Below are positions 33,579 through 41,534 of a stretch of DNA of 55,496 bases, piece by piece. The DNA is taken from the NCBI GenBank assembly GCA_016869975.1, contig VGCZ01000037.1, forward strand, positions 1 through 55,496, given 5' to 3'. Numbering within the stretch: the stretch's first letter is position 1; each line of letters opens with the position of its first letter. Made by a program: the position numbers and the translations under genes. The notes beneath the pieces are model-generated. The model ran no database searches. It was given only the letters and a program-made list of their open reading frames with translations, and was not told where the DNA came from. This DNA comes from Alphaproteobacteria bacterium. GTDB lineage: Bacteria > Pseudomonadota > Alphaproteobacteria > Reyranellales > Reyranellaceae.

Positions 33579-35692
33579 ACGCGCCCGTCTTGCCGACCAG
33601 CCTGGTCGAGAATCCGCGTCTGGATCGCTGGATCGCCTTCCTGCCCGATCGCACCGTGCGCATCGCCACCGGCAAGGTCGAGATCGGCCAGGGCGTTGTG
33701 ACCGCCATCGGACAGATCGCCGCCGACGAGCTCGACGTGCCGCTCGATCGGATCGTCGTGCTGTCGGGTGACACCGATGCCGGGCCGGACGAGATGTACA
33801 CGACGTCGTCGCTGTCGATCGAGGTGTCGGGCGGCTCGGTGCGGCTGGTCTGCGCCGAGGTGCGGGCCAAGGCGATCGAGCGCGCAGCGCTGCGGCTCAA
33901 CTGCAGCCCCGGCGATCTGAGCATCGAGGGCGGCCGGTTCGTCCAGAACGGCGCGGCGACGGGCCAGGACTACTGGAGCGTCGCGGCCGAGATCGACCTC
34001 AGCCAGGACGTCACCGGTACCGCGCCGGTGAAGCCGGCCTCATCATACACGGTGGTTGGCCAGAGCGTGCCGCGTGCTGACCTGCCGGCGAAGCTCAGCG
34101 GCGCCGCCTTCGTGCACGACGTGTTGCCGCCAGATGTGCTGCATGCGCGCATGCTGCGTCAGCCCTCGCGCGGCGCGACGCTCACGGCACTCGACGAGAC
34201 CGCGATCCGCCGCGCCGCCAAGGGCGAGCTGCAGATCGTGCGCGAGGCGAACTTCGTCGCCTTCGTCAGCCCTGATGAGAGCGTGGCGCAGGCGGCGGCG
34301 GTCGCGGCCGAGCGGTATGCGACCTGGAGCAATGTGCGGCCCATCGCGCCGGCCGAGCAGGAAGCCACCTGGTTGAAGGATCAGCCGGCCGAGGACCGCC
34401 ATATCGGCGCGCCGCGCCCGACATCGCCGCCAAAGAACCTGGCCCGGATCACCGTCTCGCGGCCCTACGTGGCGCACGCCTCGTTGGCGCCTTCCTGCGC
34501 GCTCGTCCAATACCGCGACGGCCATCTCACTGTGCGCTCGCACGGGCAGGGCATGCATCCGTTGCGGAAGAACCTGGCGGCGGCGCTGAACCTGCCGATC
34601 GAGGCGATCACCGCGCAGCATCTGCACGGCGCCGGCTGCTACGGTCACAACGGGGCGGACGACGCGGCGCTCGATGCCGCGCTGGTCGCGCTGCGCGTTC
34701 CCGGTCGATGGATCCGCCTGCAATGGCGACGCGAGGAGGAATTCGCCTTCGAGCCGGTCGGGCCAGCGATGCTGGTCACCCTGCATGTCGATCTCGACGA
34801 CAAGGGCCGGCCGACCGACTGGACGACCGAGATCTGGAGCGCCACGCATGTGCAGCGGCCGGGTAGTGGCAGCGGCTATCTGCTGGCCACGGAGGCATTC
34901 GCCGATCCGCCGCCCGAGGTGAAGCCGACCGATCCGCCGGAGGCACGCGGCGGCGGTGGCACGCGCAACGCCGTGCCGATCTACGACGTTCAGGCGCATC
35001 GCATCCTGCATCACCTGGTGCTGCGACCGCCGGTTCGCACCTCGGCGCTGCGCGGTCTCGGCGCACTGCCCAATGTCTATGCCATCGAGATGCTGATGGA
35101 CGAGCTGGCGGCCAAAGCCGGCGAGGATCCCGTCGCCTACCGCCTGTCCATACTGTCCGAGAAGCGAGCGCGGCGCATCGTCGAGCTCGTTGCCGAGCGC
35201 GCGAACTGGAAGGCGCGCGGGGCAGGTGGCTCCGGCAGGGGACTGGGCCTGGCGATGGCGCGCTACAAGAACCGCGCCGCCTATGCCGCCGTGGTCGCGT
35301 CGGTCACGGTGCAGGAGACCGTGAAGGTCGATCGCGTGTGGTGCGTCGCCGATGCCGGCCTTGTGGTCAATCCCGACGGCGCGCGCAACCAGCTTGAGGG
35401 CGGCATCATCCAGGCGGTGAGCTGGACCTTGAAAGAGCAGGTCAGGCTGGACGCGCAGGGCATCGCCTCGCGCGATTGGGACAGCTACCCGATCCTGCGC
35501 TTCAGCGAGGTTCCCGAGATGGACGTCGCGTTCGTCGATGCTGCCGGCAACCCGCCGCTCGGCGTCGGCGAATGCACCGTCGGCCCGACGGCGGCGGCGA
35601 TCGGCAACGCCGTCGCCCACGCCCTGGGCGTGCGTATCCATGACATGCCGCTGACGCGCGAGCGCGTCATGGCGGCGCTTCTCAAGACGTGA
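33575..35692 (+). CDS. Molybdopterin-binding large subunit, isoquinoline 1-oxidoreductase beta-like
   Basis: 705-aa molybdenum hydroxylase subunit that hydroxylates aldehydes or N-heterocycles with water as oxygen donor. The N-terminal half has IATGKVEIGQGVVTAIGQIAADEL, the middle HASLAPSCALVQYRDGHLTVRSHGQG, and the C-terminus PPLGVGECTVGPTAAAIGNA, where Glu in GVGE is the expected catalytic base. The N-terminus is shorter than many IorB proteins and lacks a twin-Arg signal, suggesting a cytoplasmic enzyme. Translationally coupled to the Fe-S subunit by ATGA; the VOC gene follows after 7 bases. Confidence 0.93.
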   Translation: MNAPVLPTSLVENPRLDRWIAFLPDRTVRIATGKVEIGQGVVTAIGQIAADELDVPLDRIVVLSGDTDAGPDEMYTTSSLSIEVSGGSVRLVCAEVRAKAIERAALRLNCSPGDLSIEGGRFVQNGAATGQDYWSVAAEIDLSQDVTGTAPVKPASSYTVVGQSVPRADLPAKLSGAAFVHDVLPPDVLHARMLRQPSRGATLTALDETAIRRAAKGELQIVREANFVAFVSPDESVAQAAAVAAERYATWSNVRPIAPAEQEATWLKDQPAEDRHIGAPRPTSPPKNLARITVSRPYVAHASLAPSCALVQYRDGHLTVRSHGQGMHPLRKNLAAALNLPIEAITAQHLHGAGCYGHNGADDAALDAALVALRVPGRWIRLQWRREEEFAFEPVGPAMLVTLHVDLDDKGRPTDWTTEIWSATHVQRPGSGSGYLLATEAFADPPPEVKPTDPPEARGGGGTRNAVPIYDVQAHRILHHLVLRPPVRTSALRGLGALPNVYAIEMLMDELAAKAGEDPVAYRLSILSEKRARRIVELVAERANWKARGAGGSGRGLGLAMARYKNRAAYAAVVASVTVQETVKVDRVWCVADAGLVVNPDGARNQLEGGIIQAVSWTLKEQVRLDAQGIASRDWDSYPILRFSEVPEMDVAFVDAAGNPPLGVGECTVGPTAAAIGNAVAHALGVRIHDMPLTRERVMAALLKT

Positions 35693-35699
35693 GGCGACC

Positions 35700-36611
35700 A
35701 TGACGACCTATGACCGCGGCGCCGAGGATGTCGGCAACATCGTAGGCCTCGAGCATGTCAACGTCACCGTCCCCGATCAGGGGCTGGCGACGCTGTACTA
35801 CGTCAGCGGCCTGGGCCTGACGCGCGATCCCTACATGATGACCAGCATCGACAACATGTGGATCAATGTCGGGCCGCGCAGCCAGTTCCATCTGCCCACC
35901 GGCTCGCCGCAGGTGCTGCGCGGTCAGGTCGGCCTGGTGATTCCCGACCGCGCCCAGCTGCTGACACGGCTCGGCCGCGTCAAGGACCTGCTGCGCAACA
36001 CGAGGTTCAGCTTCACCGAGCACGAGGACTACGTCGAGACGACGTGCCCGTGGGGCAACACCATGCGCTGCCACGAGCCATCGGCGCGCTTCGGTCGCAC
36101 GACATTGGCGATGCCCTATGTCGCCTTCGACGTGCCGATGGGAGCCGCCAAGGGCATCGCAGCCTTCTATCGCGACGTCATGGGCACGGCCGCGCGCGTC
36201 GAGGACGAGAAGGGCACGCAGGCGGCGCATGTCTCGGTCGGCCGCGCGCAGGAGCTGGTGTTTCGCGAGACCGACGCCGAGCAGAAGCCCTACGACAACC
36301 ACCACATCCAAGTCTATGTCGCGAGCTTCTCCGGTCCGCACAAGGCGCTGTCGAAGCTCGGCCTGGTGAGCGAAGAGAGCAACCAGTACCAGTATCGCTT
36401 CAACACCATCGCCGATCCGTCGACGGGCAAGGCGCTATTCAAGATCGAGCACGAGGTGCGCAGCCTGACGCATCCGATGTACGCGCGCCCGCTGGTCAAC
36501 CGCGATCCGCAGCAGACCAACCGCAACTACGCCGAAGGTCACGACGGCTGGGTCGTCGGCATCCGCGAGGCGATGGACAAACCGCGCGACCTGACGCGTC
36601 GTCGGTTATGA
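35700..36611 (+). CDS. VOC family protein (extradiol dioxygenase/glyoxalase fold)
   Basis: 303-aa protein with two vicinal-oxygen-chelate modules: GLEHVNVTVPDQGLATLYYVSGLGL at 18-42 and MPYVAFDVPMGAAKGIAAFYRDVMG in the second half. Candidate metal ligands are the His in EHVNV, the His pair in NHHIQVYV and Glu in FKIEHEV. The fold includes extradiol ring-cleavage dioxygenases and glyoxalases. Its place directly after the Mo hydroxylase suggests action on a hydroxylated ring product, but this is inference. A palindromic repeat follows its stop. Confidence 0.88.
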   Translation: MTTYDRGAEDVGNIVGLEHVNVTVPDQGLATLYYVSGLGLTRDPYMMTSIDNMWINVGPRSQFHLPTGSPQVLRGQVGLVIPDRAQLLTRLGRVKDLLRNTRFSFTEHEDYVETTCPWGNTMRCHEPSARFGRTTLAMPYVAFDVPMGAAKGIAAFYRDVMGTAARVEDEKGTQAAHVSVGRAQELVFRETDAEQKPYDNHHIQVYVASFSGPHKALSKLGLVSEESNQYQYRFNTIADPSTGKALFKIEHEVRSLTHPMYARPLVNRDPQQTNRNYAEGHDGWVVGIREAMDKPRDLTRRRL

Positions 36612-36639
36612 GGTTCCCCCTACTCGCTCGAAGCCCTCG

Positions 36640-36708
36640 CTGTCATCCCGAGCGCAGCAAGGGATCTAGGCGGCATTTCTAGATCCCTCGCTACGCTCGG
36701 GATGACAG
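36640..36708. repeat. 30-bp imperfect palindromic repeat (GTCATCCCGAGCG family)
   Basis: Arms 36640-36669 and 36679-36708 pair at 28 of 30 positions around a 9-nt loop; each arm contains GTCATCCCGAGCG and GGGATCTAG. Related elements lie at 45061-45126 and 49020-49121. This is a dispersed repeat type; it could affect transcript ends between the VOC and enolase genes. Confidence 0.85.
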
Positions 36709-36721
36709 GTCGGAGGCCCGC

Positions 36722-37816
36722 ATGAAAATCGCTAGCTACGAGGCCACGATCCTGCGTGTGCCCGAGGACGATCCGCTGGCCGACATGCCGGAGGAGGCGG
36801 GCCGTTTGCGGCCCATCGTCATCCTGCGCCTGCGCACCGACAGCGGCATCGAGGGTATCGGCGTGACGCTCTATGGCGGCCTCATGACGCGTTCGCTACA
36901 GGCGGCTATCGAGGATCTTTGTGCTGCGATCGTCGGCGAGGATCCGATGCGTATCGAGCGCATCGTCGCCAAGCTGCGGGCTGGCACGGGTGATTCGTGC
37001 GGGCCGGGCGGCATCTTCACCCTGGCGCTGTCGGCGATCGACACCGCGCTGTGGGACATCAAGGGCAAGGCGCTCGACCAGCCGCTGTGGAAGCTGCTCG
37101 GCGGCCATCGCGATCGCGTCGCGACCTACGCCTCGGGCTCGCTGCGCCGCGGGCTCACCGATGCGCAGGCCCAGCAGGCGGCGCAGACCCTGGTGCGCAA
37201 GGGCTTCAAGGCGATGAAGACGCAGATGGCGCTGCCCGGCGATCCGACGCCAGCCGAGGAGGAGCGCCGCGTGCGCGTCGTGCGCGAGGCCATCGGACCC
37301 GACATCACCCTGATGTGCGACATCAACCAACGCTGGCGGCCGGAACAGGCGATCGATATCGGCAGCCGGATCGAAGATGTCGGCCTGTTCTGGCTCGAGG
37401 ACGTTACGGCGCATGACGACTATGCCGGCCTGGCGCGAGTCACGGCGGCACTGAACACGCCGATCGCCGGCGGCGAGTATGTCTGGGGCGTCGTGCCGTT
37501 CCGTCACATGATCGAGGCGCGCTCGGTCGACATCGTGATGATCGACCTTGCGCGTGTCGGCGGTCCCTCGCAATGGATGAAGGTCGCCGGCATGGCCGAG
37601 GCCTTCAACCTGCCGGTGGTCAGCCACGTCATGCCGGAGATCCTGTTGCATATGGTGGCCGCCTGCCCCAATGGTCTGACCGTCGAGTACATGCCCTGGA
37701 TGCTGGCGCTCTACGAGGAGACGCCAACGCTTGAGGACGGCATGCTCGTGCTTCCGAAGACGCCAGGTCTGGGCCTGAAGTTCGATGAGAAGGCGATCGG
37801 GCGGTTCAAGGCATGA
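36722..37816 (+). CDS. Mandelate racemase/muconate lactonizing enzyme family protein
   Basis: 364-aa enolase-superfamily enzyme that abstracts a proton alpha to a carboxylate. The barrel carries the Lys pair Lys163 and Lys166 (KAMK), metal ligands Asp200 (LMCDINQRW), Glu226 (WLEDV) and Glu252 (GGEYVW), and His302 (SHVMPE) as the opposite base. ALWDIKGKALDQPLWKLLGG is the usual domain junction. All catalytic positions are intact, so it should be active as a dehydratase, racemase or cycloisomerase. Same orientation as the Mo hydroxylase/VOC genes and followed by an MFS transporter. Confidence 0.93.
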   Translation: MKIASYEATILRVPEDDPLADMPEEAGRLRPIVILRLRTDSGIEGIGVTLYGGLMTRSLQAAIEDLCAAIVGEDPMRIERIVAKLRAGTGDSCGPGGIFTLALSAIDTALWDIKGKALDQPLWKLLGGHRDRVATYASGSLRRGLTDAQAQQAAQTLVRKGFKAMKTQMALPGDPTPAEEERRVRVVREAIGPDITLMCDINQRWRPEQAIDIGSRIEDVGLFWLEDVTAHDDYAGLARVTAALNTPIAGGEYVWGVVPFRHMIEARSVDIVMIDLARVGGPSQWMKVAGMAEAFNLPVVSHVMPEILLHMVAACPNGLTVEYMPWMLALYEETPTLEDGMLVLPKTPGLGLKFDEKAIGRFKA

Positions 37817-37826
37817 CGTTCCTGCA

Positions 37827-37851
37827 CCTTCCGCCGCAAGGCGGGGGAAGG
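37827..37851. repeat. GC-rich palindrome between enolase and MFS genes
   Basis: CCTTCC.CCGC pairs with GCGG.GGAAGG at 10 of 11 positions around a short loop. Same family as the elements at 21849-21876 and 52807-52836. Confidence 0.6.
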
Positions 37852-37878
37852 TAGGAGTTGAGTTCGGAGGCCTGACCA

Positions 37879-39063
37879 ATTTCCCCGCTTACGATCGCCC
37901 TGGTGGCGATGCTGCTGCAGCAGACCTGCGCCACCCTGGGGCGCGCGGTGATCCCGTTGATCGCGCCGGCGATCGTCGCCGATCTCGCGATCAACCCGGC
38001 GCTGGTCGGCGTGTTCCTCAGCGTGTCGTCGGCCGCGGGCTTCCTGTCGACCCTGATCTGCGGCGGATTCATCCTGCGCTACGGCGCGCTGCGCATGACG
38101 CAGGTCGGCATGCTGTCGCTGGGCGGCGGACTGGCGCTAAGCGCCACGGGCTGGGTCGGCAGCTTCCTGCCGGGCGGATTCGCCAGCGGCCTGGGCCAGG
38201 CTGTGTCGACGCCGTCGAGTTCGCATCTGCTGGGCCGTTTCTCGCCGCCGCATCTGGCGCCGCTGATCTTCTCGCTCAAGCAGACCGGCGTGCCGGCCGG
38301 CCTGATGCTCGCCGGCGTGCTGGCGCCGGCGCTGGTCGAGGCTTATGGCTGGCGAGCGGCGATTCTGGTCTGCGCCGCGATCTGCGCCGGCACGGCGTTG
38401 GCGCTGCAGCCGCTACGGGCGCGCTTCGACACGGATCGCAATCCGGCGCAGCCGCTCACGCCGGCGGCGATCCGCGGCAACATCGTCTCGGTGCTGCGCG
38501 AGCCCGCGCTGCGCCTGCTGTGCTTCAGCATGTTCAGCTTCGTGGGCCTGCAATCGCTGTTTACCGGCTTCTTCGTGCTCTACCTCGTGCGCGGCCTGGA
38601 CAACGACCTGGCGCGAGCCGGGCTGGTGTTCTCGATCGCCGTGGCCGTCGCGGTGCCGGCGCGCATCGGCTGGGGCTGGGTCGGCTCACGTCTGATCCGG
38701 CCGGACCGGCTGCTCGCGTTGCTCGGTGTCGCGATGGCCGGGGCGGCGGCGTTGACCGCGTCGCTGCAGGGCGATTGGCCGATGTGGCTGCTGGTGCTGT
38801 CGGCGGCCCTGTTCAGCGCCACCGCCGTCAGCTGGCACGGCGTGCTGCTGGCCGAGGTGGCGCGTCTGTCGCCGCCCGGCCGGATCGGCGCCACAACGGG
38901 TGTCGTGCTGTCCTTCGGCGACGCCGGCTCGCTGGTGATGCCGCTGCTGTTCAGCGCCGCGCTGGCGTTCGGCGACAGCTACCGCATCGGCTTCCTGATC
39001 GGCGGCCTGCCGACGTTGGTCGTGGGGCTCTATGGGCTGCGCGCCAGCACACGCGGTGGCTAG
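37879..39063 (+). CDS. MFS transporter
   Basis: 394-aa (386 if GTG 37903 is used) major facilitator permease with about 12 hydrophobic segments; FILRYGALRMTQ holds the loop 2-3 region and LIFSLKQTGVPAGLMLAG a mid-protein helix. Start choice is odd: GGAGG at 37866-37870 is eight bases before an in-frame ATT at 37879, an in-frame stop lies just upstream at 37873, and GTG 37903 has no ribosome site and would cut into the first membrane helix. Initiation at ATT is therefore inferred. It probably imports the substrate of the preceding catabolic genes. Its stop shares CTAG with the convergent acyl-CoA synthetase. Confidence 0.88.
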   Translation: MSPLTIALVAMLLQQTCATLGRAVIPLIAPAIVADLAINPALVGVFLSVSSAAGFLSTLICGGFILRYGALRMTQVGMLSLGGGLALSATGWVGSFLPGGFASGLGQAVSTPSSSHLLGRFSPPHLAPLIFSLKQTGVPAGLMLAGVLAPALVEAYGWRAAILVCAAICAGTALALQPLRARFDTDRNPAQPLTPAAIRGNIVSVLREPALRLLCFSMFSFVGLQSLFTGFFVLYLVRGLDNDLARAGLVFSIAVAVAVPARIGWGWVGSRLIRPDRLLALLGVAMAGAAALTASLQGDWPMWLLVLSAALFSATAVSWHGVLLAEVARLSPPGRIGATTGVVLSFGDAGSLVMPLLFSAALAFGDSYRIGFLIGGLPTLVVGLYGLRASTRGG

Positions 39064-40916
39064 GCGAACGTCACGACGTGGCGGATCTGGAAGCCGCCCA
39101 GCAGTTCGGTGCAGCGGCGGGCGATCGCCTCCCTGGACGCGCCGCCGGCCGACGTGACGCGCACCGTGGCGAGCGTGCCGTGCGTGGCGTCATTGCCCAC
39201 ACTCACCATCGCGGTCACGCCCTCGGCGCGCAGCGGGGTGAGCGCTGCGTCGAAGGCGCGTTGCGCCGCGTCGAGCCTGAGCGCCGGCTTGAAGATCTTG
39301 CCGACGCCGGTCACCGGCATGACCGGGATCGGCACGACCTGCACCGGCACCGCGGCGCGCTCCGGGATTTCCTTGCGGCAGAACTCCCGCAGCTCCTCCG
39401 AGGTGGCGGTCGCGCCGGGCCTGAGCTGCACATAGACCATCGGCACTTCGCCGGCGTAGGTGTCGGGCAGGCCAACGGCGGCGGCGGTCTCGACCGCGGG
39501 ATGGCGGTTGAGCGCTTCTTCGATCACGACGGGATCGATGTTGTGGCCGCCGCGGATGATCAGGTCTTTCGAGCGGCCGGTGAGCCAGACATAGCCGTCG
39601 GCGTCGACCCGGCCGAGATCGCCCGAATCGAGCCAGCCCTCGGCCAGCATCGCCCCCCGGTCGTGGCGCGGATCGAGATAGCCCGGTGTCACCTGCGGCC
39701 CGCGCATCAGCACGTGGCCGATCTCGCCGATGGCGCAGTTGCGGCGGATCGTGCCGTCGGCGCCGACGTCGGCGATGCGCACCTGGGTGTACGGCAAGCG
39801 CAGACCGACCGAGCCCGAACGGCGCTCACCGTGCAGCGGGTTCATGGTCGAGTAGCAATGCACCTCGGTCATGCCGTAGCCCTCGATCACCGGTGCGCCG
39901 ATCTCGCGCTCGATGCGGCGGATCAGCTCGACCGGCACGGTCGAGCCACCGGTGACGAAGGCCTTGAGGGAGGAGATGTCGTGGCCCTCGCGCGGCACGT
40001 TCATGATCGCCGCCAGCGAGGTCGGCACCGCGCCACCCACGGTGACCTTGTTGCGTTCGACGAGGCCCCAGTAGTCGCGCACCACGTTGGGGTTGCGCGC
40101 GCCCAGCGGCGTGGGAATCACCACCGTCCAACCCTGCGCGATGGGGGCGAGCGCGCCGAACAGCGAGCCGCCGACATGGAACTGGGGCAGGGGATTGAGC
40201 AGCACCGTGCCCGGTTCCAGGTCGAACATCAGCGTGTTGGTCCACGCCATCAGCGCCAGCGCGCCATGCGTATGGCGCGCGAGCTTGGGCAGGCCGGTCG
40301 TACCGCCGGTGTGGAACAAAGCCGCCAGCGTGTCGGGACGCAGCGGCTTCCTCGACAGCAGCCAGTCGCCGGCCTGCGCCGCACGTTCGCTGTCGAAGTC
40401 GATGACACCAGGGACATTGCCGGCGCCGCCGACGCGAAAGACCTTGAGATCGGGGATCGCGGCGCGGATCGCTTCGACCTTGGGCCAAATGTCGGGGAAG
40501 ATCGAAGGATCGGCGGCGATCAGCGCCTTGGCGCCGGCCTCCTTCATGATGCCGGCGATCTGCGAGGCCTCCAGGAAGTAGTTCACCGGATTGGCCACCG
40601 CCACGATCTGGGCGCCCCATAGCGCGTAGAAGGTCTGTGGCACGCTGGGCATCAGCAGGGTCACGACGTCGTCGTGACCGATGCCGTGGCTGCGCAGCAG
40701 GTTGGCGGTCTGGATCGTGCGCCGCAGCAGCTGATAGAAATTGACGTCCTCGACCTCTGCATCAGGTCCCGTGCCGGCGAGGTAGCGGATGGCGACGCCG
40801 CGGCTGTACTTGCGCGCCGCCTCCTGCAGCAGTTCCAGCACGTTCTGCTGCTGAATGCGCTCGCCCAGCGGCACGCGCTCCAGCGCCTCGATATCGGCCA
40901 GCGTGCGGACCTTCAT
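39060..40916 (-). CDS. Acyl-CoA synthetase (AMP-dependent ligase)
   Basis: 618-aa adenylate-forming enzyme that activates a carboxylic acid to its CoA thioester. The P-loop-like A3 motif is FHTGGTTGLPK, A5 is EGYGMTEVH, A7 is WLDSGDLGRVDADGYVWLTGRSKD, and the A10-type Lys is in VGKIFKPAL. The C-terminal 60 residues extend beyond the usual end. The start at 40916 begins MKVRTLADIEALERVP, as in related alphaproteobacterial enzymes. The gene's 3' end overlaps the convergent MFS stop codon. The substrate may be a fatty or aromatic acid; not determinable. Confidence 0.93.
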   Translation of the reverse strand: MKVRTLADIEALERVPLGERIQQQNVLELLQEAARKYSRGVAIRYLAGTGPDAEVEDVNFYQLLRRTIQTANLLRSHGIGHDDVVTLLMPSVPQTFYALWGAQIVAVANPVNYFLEASQIAGIMKEAGAKALIAADPSIFPDIWPKVEAIRAAIPDLKVFRVGGAGNVPGVIDFDSERAAQAGDWLLSRKPLRPDTLAALFHTGGTTGLPKLARHTHGALALMAWTNTLMFDLEPGTVLLNPLPQFHVGGSLFGALAPIAQGWTVVIPTPLGARNPNVVRDYWGLVERNKVTVGGAVPTSLAAIMNVPREGHDISSLKAFVTGGSTVPVELIRRIEREIGAPVIEGYGMTEVHCYSTMNPLHGERRSGSVGLRLPYTQVRIADVGADGTIRRNCAIGEIGHVLMRGPQVTPGYLDPRHDRGAMLAEGWLDSGDLGRVDADGYVWLTGRSKDLIIRGGHNIDPVVIEEALNRHPAVETAAAVGLPDTYAGEVPMVYVQLRPGATATSEELREFCRKEIPERAAVPVQVVPIPVMPVTGVGKIFKPALRLDAAQRAFDAALTPLRAEGVTAMVSVGNDATHGTLATVRVTSAGGASREAIARRCTELLGGFQIRHVVTFA

Positions 40917-40928
40917 GGCTCGATTCCC

Positions 40929-40959
40929 TTGTCGTTCGGCGCCGAATGCGTCATACTAT
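40929..40959 (+). promoter_or_regulatory. Possible sigma-70 promoter for the 25-aa ORF
   Basis: TTGTCG at 40929-40934 and CATACT at 40952-40957 are separated by 17 bases, a fair match to a sigma-70 promoter, and lie about 35 bases before the strong ribosome site at 40980-40993. By-eye call only. Confidence 0.3.
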
Positions 40960-40994
40960 CTGTCCTGTTCCGACAACCGAAAGGAGGTGATCCA

Positions 40995-41072
40995 GTGTCT
41001 CATTGTCACGTTCGGCCCCGTATGGCCAAGGCCTGGATCGTCGTCGCCTCCGTTTCGGGGGACACCGACTGA
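40995..41072 (+). CDS. 25-aa small ORF behind a perfect extended Shine-Dalgarno
   Basis: GTG at 40995 follows AAAGGAGGTGATCC (40980-40993), a 14-nt exact complement of the 3' end of bacterial 16S rRNA, with AGGAGG seven bases before the start. The ORF reads VSHCHVRPRMAKAWIVVAS then VSGDTD and stops at TGA 41070-41072. A strong terminator follows at 41112-41146, and a promoter-like sequence precedes it, so the unit is about 200 bases long. The peptide has no recognised family. It could be a translated small protein, a leader peptide, or a small RNA whose function is to bind ribosomes. Confidence 0.5.
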   Translation: MSHCHVRPRMAKAWIVVASVSGDTD

Positions 41073-41111
41073 TTTAGCCGTCTTGGCCTCGGAAATGAGG
41101 CCGTGGCAATG

Positions 41112-41146
41112 GAAGGGCCGCCCTTTGGGGCGGCCCTTCTTCTTTG
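41112..41146 (+). terminator. Rho-independent terminator
   Basis: GAAGGGCCGCCC (41112-41123) and GGGCGGCCCTTC (41128-41139) form a perfect 12-bp stem with a TTTG loop, followed by TTCTTT. It ends the small 40.99 kb unit before the dimethylformamidase-like pair. The stem is symmetric enough to work on the other strand too (AAAGAAGAAGGG side lacks a T run there). Confidence 0.8.
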
Positions 41147-41188
41147 GCCGCGCCGCCTCTACGATGCCGGTCCAGGAGAGTCGCCCGC

Positions 41189-41533
41189 ATGCTGAACAAC
41201 GCGCCCGACGCCGCGCATTATCCCGTCGATCCCACCCGCAGCGATCTCGTCGAGGAGTTCCGTCGCAGCCCCAAGGGGCCGCATAGCCGTGAGCTGCAGA
41301 TGTTGCTGCACCGCATGCGCTGGGAATCGCCCGGCGGTCGCTACGTGCTGTACGCGGTCGAGCCGGGCAAGCGTTGGATGCTGGGCAAGCTGCCCGGCAA
41401 GTGCAACGCGCCAGTCGAGCTGATGCACAACCGCGTCTACGACTCACCGGCCGCCGCCGAGTGGGACGTCTTCAAGCTGCGCTGGGAAGCGCTGACTGGC
41501 CAAGCTCTGACAGAACCGGCGATCGGGAACTGA
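41189..41533 (+). CDS. Small protein paired with a dimethylformamidase-like enzyme (candidate alpha subunit)
   Basis: 114-aa hydrophilic protein with no obvious domain signature; LQMLLHRMRWESPGGRYVLY and a C-terminal AAAEWDVFKLRWEALTG helix are the most structured parts. AGGAGAG precedes ATG 41189. Its TGA is one base from the ATG of the large dimethylformamidase-like gene, the same small-then-large order as the light and heavy chains of N,N-dimethylformamidase, whose light chain is about 130 aa. I infer it is the light chain; sequence support alone is modest. Confidence 0.65.
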   Translation: MLNNAPDAAHYPVDPTRSDLVEEFRRSPKGPHSRELQMLLHRMRWESPGGRYVLYAVEPGKRWMLGKLPGKCNAPVELMHNRVYDSPAAAEWDVFKLRWEALTGQALTEPAIGN

Positions 41534-41534
41534 C

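Noticed and set aside
37785-40622. 945-codon open frame on the plus strand
   Set aside because: Covers the MFS gene in another frame and the antisense of the acyl-CoA synthetase; no recognisable domain.
40980-40994. Fragment of a 16S rRNA gene 3' end on the opposite strand
   Set aside because: Only 14-15 nt match the rRNA tail; the sequence beyond it is unrelated, so it is better explained as a Shine-Dalgarno for the small ORF.
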